Shown here piece after piece: positions 36,048 through 44,464 of a DNA stretch of 64,000 bases; position 1 is the stretch's first letter; every line of letters starts with the position of its first letter. Origin of the DNA: Lachnospiraceae bacterium (GTDB lineage Bacteria; Bacillota; Clostridia; Lachnospirales; Lachnospiraceae); contig JAQUVX010000006.1 in assembly GCA_028693165.1 (NCBI GenBank), positions 62,001-126,000 on the forward strand. Reading direction: 5' to 3'. The notes below the pieces were generated by a model. That model saw only the letters and a program-made list of their open reading frames with translations, did no database searches and was not told the DNA's origin. Both the position numbers and the translations under genes were made by a program.

Positions 36048-37451
36048 TCAGCTGCACAAATCCACAATCGCCTGCGCAAAAATCTTGGCGCTCATCACCA
36101 GCTCCTCGATCACGGCAAATTCATCTGCACCGTGCATCTTGTTGTCCGTTCCCGGCATCGTCGCTCCGAACGCAACGCCGTTCTCCAGATTATGCACATA
36201 GGTGCCGCCGCCGATTGCCATGCACTCGCCCTTCTGACCGCTGAAGGTCTCATATGCACGCAGCAGCGTTTTTACAAATTCGGAATCCCCGGATACGTGA
36301 TGCGGCGGTGTCATCTGATCATTCAGCAGGGAAACGCCCTGATCTGCCATGTTCTTTTTGATCACATTCAGCACATTCGCCTCATTGCCGCACACCGGCA
36401 CACGGGAATCGAACTCACCGTCAAGACTTCCCGCATCCACCGTCAGCATGGAAAAGGCCAAAGTCAGCTCTCCTGACATCTCGTCCTCCATCTCCACGCC
36501 CAGCGTCTTTCCATTCACATCGCCGTGCGGCATCATACCCAGCACCTTCTTCAGTGCTGCGATCTGCCCGCACTCCGCAAACGGGAGCTTCACAAGCAGG
36601 GTCAGCAGTCCGGTCAGCGCATTGTTGCCCTCCTGCGGCAGGGATGCATGGGCTCCGGTGCCGACAGCGGTGATCTCAATCTGCGTTCCATTCTCCGCAA
36701 AGGTAAATGCAATACCGGTTTCCGCTTCCACAGCCTTTGCCGCTGTTTCCAGCGCAGCCATCTCCAGCCCCTCGGTCATAGCCTTTGCCTTGCCCGGAAC
36801 GACATTGATCTTGGTTCCGGCCTTGATGTGAACCAGCTTCGGAAGCGCATCCGACGGTGCAAATGTCGTCGTAAAATGGCCCGGCAGACGGCCCTTCTCC
36901 ACATTGACCACCGGATATTCGCCATCCGGTGAGAAGGTCATCGGTGCTTCCTTCTCCACACTGTAATAATGCCGGATATCGGAACTGCCGCACTCCTCAT
37001 CCGTTCCCAGAATCAGACGTACATTCTTCTTCAGCGGAATCTTCAGCTCCTTCACCGCACGCATGGCGTAAAGAGCCGCCACCGCCGGTCCCTTGTCGTC
37101 CGCCGTTCCGCGGCCATAGAGCTTGCCATCCTTGACAAGCGGGGCAAACGGCTCGGTCACGGTCCAGCCCTCTCCTGCCGGAACCACATCCAGATGTGCC
37201 AGAATATCCAGCTGACGCGGCAGCTCATTCAAGTCCACACAGCCCACGTAGCCATCATAATCCTGTACATCAAAGCCATAGCCCTCCGCGATGTCCAGCG
37301 CCGTATCCAGACACTCCGCAGCGCCCGGTCCGAACGGCATATCTTCCTCCGCCGGCATCTTTTCACTGTTAATACCGCAGAGCTCGCAGATATCCTCGAT
37401 CATTTCCTCTTTGTGCTCCTCAATAAATGCGTCAATCTTTTCTTTCAACAT
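36048..37451 (-). CDS. pepV: M20 family dipeptidase PepV (Sapep)
   Basis: A 467-residue dizinc aminopeptidase cleaving dipeptides. Metal and catalytic motifs: LAHLDVVPAGEGW, GRGTADDKGPAVA (bridging Asp), LGTDEECGSSD (catalytic Glu pair), SPDGEYP and a final His in VHNLENGVAFGATMPG. Length fits PepV/Sapep rather than shorter M20 enzymes. It is the last gene of the coaBC operon, 36 bp after yqeY. Confidence 0.92.
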   Translation of the reverse strand: MLKEKIDAFIEEHKEEMIEDICELCGINSEKMPAEEDMPFGPGAAECLDTALDIAEGYGFDVQDYDGYVGCVDLNELPRQLDILAHLDVVPAGEGWTVTEPFAPLVKDGKLYGRGTADDKGPAVAALYAMRAVKELKIPLKKNVRLILGTDEECGSSDIRHYYSVEKEAPMTFSPDGEYPVVNVEKGRLPGHFTTTFAPSDALPKLVHIKAGTKINVVPGKAKAMTEGLEMAALETAAKAVEAETGIAFTFAENGTQIEITAVGTGAHASLPQEGNNALTGLLTLLVKLPFAECGQIAALKKVLGMMPHGDVNGKTLGVEMEDEMSGELTLAFSMLTVDAGSLDGEFDSRVPVCGNEANVLNVIKKNMADQGVSLLNDQMTPPHHVSGDSEFVKTLLRAYETFSGQKGECMAIGGGTYVHNLENGVAFGATMPGTDNKMHGADEFAVIEELVMSAKIFAQAIVDLCS

Positions 37452-37487
37452 GGCAGCGTTCCCCTTCTCCGTTTTAGTTAATGTGGT

Positions 37488-37934
37488 TTATTTCATCATA
37501 TCAGCCAGGGTCTGATTGACCAGCTTTCCGTCAGCCATTCCCTTTACCTTCGGCATCAGGACCTTCATGATTTTGCCCTTGTCTGCTCCGGTCGGAGTCT
37601 CAATCCCAAGCTCCGCCAGCACGCCCCTGATCACTTCGGTAATCTGCTCCGCACTCATATCCTCCGGTGCGAACTCCTTGTACACCGTCAGTCTTGCCAA
37701 AGCTTCCTCGCGGATTTCCGTGCGGTCCTCCGGTGCTGTGTCATAGGTCTCCTGCGTCTGACGGATCTCCTTCTTTACGATCGCATTCTCTTCCTCTTCG
37801 GTCAAATCCTCCCGCTTGTCGATCTGTGCGTTCTTCAGCGCACTCAGCAGCATGGAAAGAGAATCCTTTCGCGCTTTATCCTTCGCCTTCATCGCTTCTA
37901 CCATCGCTGCTCTTACAATGTCAATCTTGCTCAT
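37488..37934 (-). CDS. yqeY: YqeY/GatB-like domain protein
   Basis: A 148-residue YqeY protein: helical N-terminal part (MKAKDKARKDSLSMLLSALKNAQ) and a C-terminal GatB/YqeY domain (KGKIMKVLMPKVKGMADGKLVNQ) like the tRNA-binding tail of GatB. It may bind tRNA or aid mischarged-tRNA handling; the function is not settled for the family. Between prfC and pepV in the same operon. Confidence 0.9.
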   Translation of the reverse strand: MSKIDIVRAAMVEAMKAKDKARKDSLSMLLSALKNAQIDKREDLTEEEENAIVKKEIRQTQETYDTAPEDRTEIREEALARLTVYKEFAPEDMSAEQITEVIRGVLAELGIETPTGADKGKIMKVLMPKVKGMADGKLVNQTLADMMK

Positions 37935-37974
37935 GTTCTGGTTCCTCCTTGATAAGGTCGTTTTTTATGGCTTG

Positions 37975-39582
37975 TTAGCTGCGTCCGAACTCACTCAACA
38001 CTAGTCCTGGGTTTCGTTCTGCAACCATTCCCACGCTCCAGCTGTTTACAAACAGCAGCAGGGGATTGTCGTGTAAATCTTTGATCCGCTTCATGTCCGA
38101 AGTTCCCTGAATCTTCTCCACGTCCACTTCTTCTTTATTCTCGATCCAGCGGATATATTCATACGGAAGTTTCTCCAGCCGCACCTCTACATTATACTCA
38201 TTCTCCAGACGGTAGGTCAGAACTTCAAACTGCAGTTCGCCGACCACGCCGACGATGATCTCCTCCATGCCTGTATTAAACTCCTGGAAGATCTGGATCG
38301 CACCCTCCTGGGCGATCTGGCTGACGCCCTTTAAGAACTGCTTGCGCTTCATGGTATCCATCTGACGCACGCGGGCGAAATGCTCCGGCGCGAAGGTCGG
38401 AATCCCCTCGTACTCCAGCTTCTTATTGGAAGCGCAGAGCGTATCACTGATGGAAAAAATACCAGGATCAAACACACCGATAATGTCTCCGGCGTAAGCC
38501 TCCTCCACGATCTTGCGGTCCTGTGCCATCATCTGCTGCGGCTGCGACAGGCGCAGCTTCTTGCCGCCCTGCACGTGATTGACCTCCATGCCTGCCTCAA
38601 ACTTGCCGGACACGATACGCATAAACGCGATGCGGTCGCGGTGGGCCTTGTTCATGTTGGCCTGAATCTTGAATACGAACGCCGAGAAATCCTCCTTAAA
38701 CGGATCGACCACATCGGTCGTCGTCTTTCTTGGAAGCGGTGAGGACGTCATGCTCAGGAAATGCTTCAGAAACGTCTCCACGCCGAAGTTGGTCAGCGCC
38801 GACCCAAAGAATACCGGTGACAGATTACCGCGGCTGACGCGGTCCATGTCAAATTCATCGGCCGCACCGTCCAACAGCTCGATCTCGTCTAACAGCTGCT
38901 GATGATAGCTTGCCCCGATCACCGCTTCCACATCAGTCCCCTCCACGTCGAAGGTCTGGGATGCAACTTCTTTCTGTCCGCCCATAGCCGCCGTAAATGT
39001 GGTGATCTCGCGGGTGTGACGGTCATACACGCCCTTGAAATTCTTTCCGCAGCCGATCGGCCAGTTGATCGGACAGGTGCGGATACCGAGCACATTCTCA
39101 ATCTCATCCATCAGTTCAAACGGATCGCGCGCTTCCCGGTCCATCTTGTTGACAAACGTAAAGATCGGAATCCCGCGCATCACGCAGACCTTGAACAGCT
39201 TGATCGTCTGCGCCTCGACACCCTTAGAACCGTCGATGACCATCACCGCGCTGTCCGCCGCCATCAGGGTACGATAGGTATCCTCCGAGAAATCCTGATG
39301 TCCCGGGGTATCCAGAATATTAATGCAGTATCCGTCATACTCAAACTGCATAACGGATGAGGTAACCGAAATACCTCGCTCTTTCTCGATCTCCATCCAG
39401 TCCGACACCGCATGCTTCGCTGCTTTTCGTCCCTTGACGGTACCGGCCAGGTTGATCGCTCCTCCGTACAGCAGGAATTTCTCCGTCAGGGTGGTCTTAC
39501 CGGCATCCGGGTGGGAGATGATGGCAAAGGTTCTTCGTTTCTTAATCTCTTCTGCAATATTTGACAAAGGTTTGTCCTCCAA
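37975..39582 (-). CDS. prfC: Peptide chain release factor 3
   Basis: RF3 (535 aa) is a translational GTPase that recycles RF1/RF2. G1 is SHPDAGKTTLTEK, the switch region ERGISVTSSVMQF, G3 DTPGHQDF, G4 FVNKMDREARDP; the RF3-specific C-terminal domains follow. The start follows the hydrolase gene by 14 bp. Confidence 0.96.
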   Translation of the reverse strand: MEDKPLSNIAEEIKKRRTFAIISHPDAGKTTLTEKFLLYGGAINLAGTVKGRKAAKHAVSDWMEIEKERGISVTSSVMQFEYDGYCINILDTPGHQDFSEDTYRTLMAADSAVMVIDGSKGVEAQTIKLFKVCVMRGIPIFTFVNKMDREARDPFELMDEIENVLGIRTCPINWPIGCGKNFKGVYDRHTREITTFTAAMGGQKEVASQTFDVEGTDVEAVIGASYHQQLLDEIELLDGAADEFDMDRVSRGNLSPVFFGSALTNFGVETFLKHFLSMTSSPLPRKTTTDVVDPFKEDFSAFVFKIQANMNKAHRDRIAFMRIVSGKFEAGMEVNHVQGGKKLRLSQPQQMMAQDRKIVEEAYAGDIIGVFDPGIFSISDTLCASNKKLEYEGIPTFAPEHFARVRQMDTMKRKQFLKGVSQIAQEGAIQIFQEFNTGMEEIIVGVVGELQFEVLTYRLENEYNVEVRLEKLPYEYIRWIENKEEVDVEKIQGTSDMKRIKDLHDNPLLLFVNSWSVGMVAERNPGLVLSEFGRS

Positions 39583-39596
39583 ATTCTCTAATCGAA

Positions 39597-40454
39597 TTAC
39601 TTTTTAAAATGGTTCCCAATCCATAATTGTACCAGAGAAATCCATGTTTGACAACAAGGGACGGTCAAAGTTTTGTCATTTCCGCCTGTCTCTTCGTTCG
39701 CTAACGCAAGTCCATGCCTTCCTTCCGGGTAAATGTGCAGTTCAAATTCCACTCCGTTTCGGCGCATGGCGTTCGCCAGCAGCAGACTGTTTTCAACCGG
39801 AACGCTCTGATCCGCCAGCGTATGCCACAAAAATACCGGCGGCATCTGCTCGCTTACCTGCTGCTCCAGAGACACCACCGACAGTGCTTTCTCCGTCAAT
39901 ACCATCTCATCCGATCCCATATCGCCAGACAGATCCACGCCCAGCAGACTTTCAAAGGAACCGTCATGGCGGAACGCTCCCGCTGTGATCACCGGATAGC
40001 CGAGAATCAGCCCATCCGGGCGCACCTCCTTCGGGGTCCGCTCAATCAGTTCAAAAATCTGTGCCCGGTTCCAGAAGGTGCCCAGGCTGCACGCCAGATG
40101 CCCGCCCGCCGAAAATCCGCAGACCAGAACTGCCTGCGGATTCACATGCCACTGCGCTGCATGCTCCCGCACCGTGGCCACTGCCAGTCCCAGCTCCTGA
40201 AGTGCCACCGGGAAATGGTTGGGTGCCACACTGTAATCCAACAGAAATGCCTGATATCCCATGGCAAGAAACTGCATGACGATCGGCTCACCCTCCCGAT
40301 CCGAGCAAAAAGAATAGCCGCCGCCCGGCACCACGATCACCGCCGGCCGCTGCTTCTCCGGTACCGCGCTGATGCCATCCAGCAGATACGTGGTCAAAAC
40401 AGCGGCGCCCGTCTGCTGCCCCGGCACCGTAAGTTGTATTTTCTGTAAATTCAT
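39597..40454 (-). CDS. Alpha/beta hydrolase (BD-FAE/esterase-like)
   Basis: A 285-residue alpha/beta hydrolase. The oxyanion-hole strand is VPGGGYSFCSDREGEP, the nucleophile elbow VCGFSAGGHLACSLG, the acid Asp in WHTLADQSVPVEN and the His in EGRHGLALANEE. It resembles acetyl-xylan-esterase-type or bifunctional feruloyl/acetyl esterases of gut Clostridia; no signal peptide, so the substrate is intracellular. Lies 28 bp after coaBC. Confidence 0.87.
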   Translation of the reverse strand: MNLQKIQLTVPGQQTGAAVLTTYLLDGISAVPEKQRPAVIVVPGGGYSFCSDREGEPIVMQFLAMGYQAFLLDYSVAPNHFPVALQELGLAVATVREHAAQWHVNPQAVLVCGFSAGGHLACSLGTFWNRAQIFELIERTPKEVRPDGLILGYPVITAGAFRHDGSFESLLGVDLSGDMGSDEMVLTEKALSVVSLEQQVSEQMPPVFLWHTLADQSVPVENSLLLANAMRRNGVEFELHIYPEGRHGLALANEETGGNDKTLTVPCCQTWISLVQLWIGNHFKK

Positions 40455-40482
40455 TGTTCTCTCCTCCGTCTTTCGCTTTCAC

Positions 40483-41676
40483 TCAACCTTCTCTGCGAAA
40501 GATCCGGTTCAGCAGCTCCTGCGCCACCGCGTCCTTCGACATCAGTTCCAGTTCCTCCGCCCCGTCTCTGGTAATGACCGTGACAAGATTCGTGTCCGTC
40601 CCAAACCCGGCGCCGGCCACCTTCAGATTGTTCGCGACAATCATATCGAGGTGCTTCTTCTCCAGCTTCGCCCTGGAATTCTCCAGCATATTCTGCGTCT
40701 CCATGGAAAATCCGCAGAGCACCTGTCCCGGTCTGCGATGCGCGCCCAGCCATGCCAGGATATCATCCGTGCGTTCCAGGGCGATGCTCATGTCGCCGTC
40801 GGTCTTTTTCGTCTTCTCTGCGCCCACGTGTGCCGGCCGGTAATCCGCCACCGCAGCCGCCTTGATGATCGCATCCTGTCCGTCGCTGACCGCTGTCACC
40901 GCGTCAAACATCTCTTTCGCGCTGACCACCGGCACCAGGTTGACACCAAGCGGTGCCGCAAGCTCCACCGGTCCGCTCACCAGCGTCACCTCTGCCCCGC
41001 GCCGCGCCGCCGCCCGCGCGATGGCATAGCCCATCTTCCCGGTCGAATGGTTCGTGATATAGCGCACAGGATCAATCGCCTCCCGGGTCGGTCCGGCCGT
41101 CACCAGCACGCGCTTTCCCAGAAGATCCTTCTCGCAGGCCAGCTCCAGCATAATATAGTCAAACAGCTCCGCCGGCTCCGGCATCTTCCCCGCCCCGGTA
41201 TCCCCGCAGGCCAGATATCCGCTGGCCGGATCGATCACATGCATGCCATATTGTTTGCAGATTGTTACATTATCCTGCGTAATCGGATTTTCATACATTT
41301 GCGTGTTCATCGCCGGGACGATATATTTCGGCTTCTTGCAGGCCAGAAATGTGGTCGTCAGCATATCATCCGCCAGACCATGGGCCACCTTGGCGATCAC
41401 ATTGGCCGTCGCCGGGGCAATCATGAAGAGGTCCGCCCGCTTCGCCAGCGCCACATGCTCCACCTGAAACTGAAAATTCCGGTCAAACGTATCAATCAGA
41501 CATTTATTCCCCGTCAGCGTCTCAAACGTCGTCGGTGTGATAAAATTCGTCGCATGCTCTGTCATAATAACCTGCACATCCGCGTGCTGCTTGACCAGCA
41601 TACTTGCCAGGCTCGCAATCTTGTAGGCGGCGATTCCGCCCGATACTCCCAGTACCACTGTTTTTCCCTGTAACAT
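40483..41676 (-). CDS. coaBC: Bifunctional phosphopantothenoylcysteine decarboxylase / phosphopantothenate-cysteine ligase
   Basis: A 397-residue CoA biosynthesis enzyme. The FMN-dependent CoaC half has VSGGIAAYK, the catalytic His in VEHVALAKRAD, APATANVIAK, PAMNTQM and the Cys loop GYLACGDTGAGKM. The CoaB half from about residue 190 begins VLVTAGPTREAIDPVRY with ITNHSTGKMG. It is divergent from coaX, so two steps of CoA synthesis share one control region. Confidence 0.96.
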   Translation of the reverse strand: MLQGKTVVLGVSGGIAAYKIASLASMLVKQHADVQVIMTEHATNFITPTTFETLTGNKCLIDTFDRNFQFQVEHVALAKRADLFMIAPATANVIAKVAHGLADDMLTTTFLACKKPKYIVPAMNTQMYENPITQDNVTICKQYGMHVIDPASGYLACGDTGAGKMPEPAELFDYIMLELACEKDLLGKRVLVTAGPTREAIDPVRYITNHSTGKMGYAIARAAARRGAEVTLVSGPVELAAPLGVNLVPVVSAKEMFDAVTAVSDGQDAIIKAAAVADYRPAHVGAEKTKKTDGDMSIALERTDDILAWLGAHRRPGQVLCGFSMETQNMLENSRAKLEKKHLDMIVANNLKVAGAGFGTDTNLVTVITRDGAEELELMSKDAVAQELLNRIFRREG

Positions 41677-41718
41677 GGAGTTCCTCCTCTGCGTTCGTTT
41701 GTCAGTCGCAATACCAAT

Positions 41719-41747
41719 AGTATAGCATATCTCTCCGTGATTTTAAA
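41719..41747 (-). promoter_or_regulatory. Extended -10 promoter of coaBC
   Basis: On the minus strand TGC-TATACT: -10 at 41719-41724 with an upstream TG; the -35 (TTAAAA, 41742-41747) is poor, as extended -10 promoters allow. Confidence 0.55.
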
Positions 41748-41757
41748 GGCATACGCA

Positions 41758-41786
41758 TTGTCTTTCCAACCGAAATATGATAGGAT
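41758..41786 (+). promoter_or_regulatory. Promoter of coaX
   Basis: TTGTCT (41758-41763), 17 bp, TAGGAT (41781-41786), divergent from the coaBC promoter. Confidence 0.6.
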
Positions 41787-41826
41787 TAGCCTGTATATGA
41801 TCTTTTATCTGAAAGGAGTTTTCCGC

Positions 41827-42615
41827 ATGATTTTAGCGATTGATATGGGTAACACGAACATCGTAATCGGATGCATCGACTCAGACCGCACCTACTTTGT
41901 GGAGCGTGTGACCACCAGCCACGACAAGACCGGCACCGAGTATGCCATCAACATCAAGAATATTTTAGAGATTCATCAGATTGATAAAACAAAAATTGAG
42001 GGAGCCATTCTCTCGTCGGTTGTTCCGCCGCTCAATGCAGCGATTTCCTCCGCAGTCAAGAAGATCCTGGGCTATCACCCCATGCTGGTCGGGTCCGGCA
42101 TCAAGACCGGCATGAACATCCAGATGGACAATCCCAAGACCGTCGGCAGCGACATGATCGTCGATGCCGTGGCCGCTATCCGGGACTATCCCTGCCCGAT
42201 CATCATCATCGATATGGGAACTGCAACCACCATGTCCGTGGTGGACCATTCCGGCAGCTACATCGGCGGTGTGATTCTTCCGGGCCTGCGCGTATCCTTA
42301 AATTCCTTAAGCAGCAAGACCGCCCAGCTTCCCTCCATCAGCCTGGATATCCCGAAGGCCGTCATCGGCAAGAACACCATTGACTGTATGCGCAGCGGTA
42401 TCATGTACGGCAACGCCGGCATGATTGACGGCATCATTGACCGCATGATTGACGAGCTGGGCGAGACACCCACCGTCATCGCCACCGGCGGATTATCCCG
42501 CTTCATCGTGCCGCTCTGCCGTCACAACATCATCTACGACGATGCCCTGCTCTTAAAGGGACTCCTGATTTTATACGAAAAGAATCAGACTGTTTCGAAA
42601 AATCCAGAAGCATAA
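41827..42615 (+). CDS. coaX: Type III pantothenate kinase
   Basis: CoaX (262 aa) phosphorylates pantothenate, the first step to CoA, and is not feedback-inhibited by CoA. ASKHA-fold motifs: IDMGNTNIVIGCID (phosphate 1), IDMGTATTMSVVD (phosphate 2) and GGVILPGLRVSLNSL. ATG 41827 lies 8 nt after AAGGAG; upstream in-frame ATGs have no site. Divergent from coaBC. Confidence 0.96.
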   Translation: MILAIDMGNTNIVIGCIDSDRTYFVERVTTSHDKTGTEYAINIKNILEIHQIDKTKIEGAILSSVVPPLNAAISSAVKKILGYHPMLVGSGIKTGMNIQMDNPKTVGSDMIVDAVAAIRDYPCPIIIIDMGTATTMSVVDHSGSYIGGVILPGLRVSLNSLSSKTAQLPSISLDIPKAVIGKNTIDCMRSGIMYGNAGMIDGIIDRMIDELGETPTVIATGGLSRFIVPLCRHNIIYDDALLLKGLLILYEKNQTVSKNPEA

Positions 42616-42678
42616 GCGCTTCTTTCGTTCTGCTTGGTCAGGATGTTTCCAAGCGCTATGAGAGTGCATTGCCAAGCA

Positions 42679-43596
42679 TTACGGGAGCACATTTCCCGCC
42701 GCCCGATAGATCTCATACCACTCCTGGCGGCTCAAAACCACATCTGCCGCTTTGGCCAGCTGGCGCAGTCTGACGACCTTCGTAGTCCCTGCTATGGTCT
42801 GCATCTGCGCCGGATAACGCAGGATCCACGCGAGCGCCACGGCGGATTTGTCCACGCCCTGCTCCTGTCCGATTCTCTCCAGGACGCTGTTTAACTCCGG
42901 ATACCGATCCGAGCCCAGGAAGGTTCCCTCGAAGAAACCATACTGCAAGCAGGACCATGCCTGCACCGCAATGTGATTCATCCGGCAATATTCCAGCACG
43001 CCTCCGTCTCTCATGATTCCATGCTCCGCATTCATATTCACATTAAATCCCGCATCCAGCATACAGGTATGCGCCGCACTGAGCTGCACCTGATTTGCCG
43101 CCAGCGGCTGCTTGATGGCCTGCTGCAAAAGCTGCATCTGCATCGCATTCATATTGCTCACGCCAAAGTCCAGAACCTTTCCCTGCGCCTTCAGCTGGCC
43201 AAACGCCTCCGCCACCTCCTCCGGCTCCATCAATGCGTCCGGCCGATGCAAAAGCAGTGCATCCAGATGATCCGTATGAAGCCTGGACAAACTGTTCTCC
43301 ACCGACTGAAGAATATGCTCTTTGGAAAAGTCAAAATACCCGGGCCGGATTCCGCACTTGGACTGCAAAAACATCTGATCCCGGAGCGCCGGCTTCTGCG
43401 CCAGAACTCTTCCGAACACCAACTCCGATTCCCCTTTTCCATAGATATCCGCATGGTCAAATGCGTTGATTCCTTCCTCAAGCGCACACTCGACCAGCTC
43501 TGCCACCTGCTCCGTCTCCATCCCCGCGATTCTCATGCACCCCATGACCACCGAAGATGCCTTTTTCTTTTCTGTTCCGAATTCGATATAGTTCAT
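42679..43596 (-). CDS. Aldo/keto reductase (YdhF-like)
   Basis: A 305-residue TIM-barrel NAD(P)H oxidoreductase. The catalytic tetrad is visible as Asp and Tyr in AFDHADIYGKGE, Lys in FLQSKCGIRPG and His in ALLLHRPDAL; the C-terminal cofactor site reads AGTTKVVRLRQLAKA. The substrate is unknown. It faces coaX tail to tail, and the composition changes to AT-rich beyond its start. Confidence 0.9.
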   Translation of the reverse strand: MNYIEFGTEKKKASSVVMGCMRIAGMETEQVAELVECALEEGINAFDHADIYGKGESELVFGRVLAQKPALRDQMFLQSKCGIRPGYFDFSKEHILQSVENSLSRLHTDHLDALLLHRPDALMEPEEVAEAFGQLKAQGKVLDFGVSNMNAMQMQLLQQAIKQPLAANQVQLSAAHTCMLDAGFNVNMNAEHGIMRDGGVLEYCRMNHIAVQAWSCLQYGFFEGTFLGSDRYPELNSVLERIGQEQGVDKSAVALAWILRYPAQMQTIAGTTKVVRLRQLAKAADVVLSRQEWYEIYRAAGNVLP

Positions 43597-43774
43597 GCTG
43601 TTCCGTCCTTTCTTTTTGTGGTAAATTCAGGGAAATCGTTCTTACATGAATTCCACCACAGGTTTTCTTCTGTCATCATAACAAAATACTGGCGGGACTG
43701 CAATCCGCATCTCTGTGAAATCCGCATTTTTACCTGCGTTTGGCGCCACGCTTCTCAACTTTTCCTCTGGTCAT

Positions 43775-44455
43775 CTATATGAGCCCTCCCTTAATAAAAG
43801 GAATTGCCCCATATCGGCCAATCAAGTATCCCTTTTCAATCTTCGCATCCTTTCTCACAGAGAAATCATACAGTGAAAATAACTCTGTCGCAGCGGAATT
43901 CTCATCTTTTTCAGTAAACCAAATCTGATCTCTCCTCAACAAGTCCAGATCCAAAAGTTTTGTACCGTCAGACTCCTCCGTCATATTAAGTGTATAAGTT
44001 ACTTCCTCTCCTGCCACATTTTTTACTGAATGAGTGGCTTCAATGTTTGCAAAAGTACCAAGCTGGTTCTTACCGGAAGTTTGTAGAACATTGCCTTCTT
44101 TTACTCCTATTGACTGGATTCCAAAATCAGCAACCCGGAGCATTGCGGCAATCGCCTTTCGATAATCATCATCTCTGAGAGCTTCTGCTTCTATACCATA
44201 AGCTGATGCAATCGAGTTTTTCGTAATAATCTGGCAGGACGCAAACCACTCAAAAACTGGTTTCACTTTATCATAATTCCAATTCGCTGCCGTAGACAGA
44301 TACAATTTGTTGTCAGAGTTTCTTTCCTTCAAGCTATTCTGCAAATCCCCATCAATTGTAAATCGATACTCATTGATCTTCTTGCGTTCAAAAATCAGAG
44401 CTGGTCTTCCATTTGTCAAAGCCCATACCCTATCCGTAAACTCCGTTAATTCCAC
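43775..44455 (-). pseudogene. Remnant of an AAA15 (COG1106, RloC/abortive-infection-like) ATPase
   Basis: 226 codons that match the middle and end of AAA15-family ATPases: RVWALTNGRPALIFERK near the start and DQIWFTEKDENSAATEL, then GYLIGRYGAIPFI at the end. The Walker A third is missing. In addition SDGTKLL runs directly into DLDLLRRDQIW; in intact relatives the Walker B/DELD segment and the THDT motif lie between these, so an in-frame internal deletion of some 50-60 codons is inferred. It cannot bind or hydrolyse ATP. It sits at the edge of the AT-rich island, next to the transglutaminase-like gene. Confidence 0.75.
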
Positions 44456-44464
44456 ACGAATTTA

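Noticed and set aside
40372-41673. 433-codon open frame opposite coaBC
   Set aside because: Antisense shadow; His/Arg-rich translation typical of the complement of a real gene.
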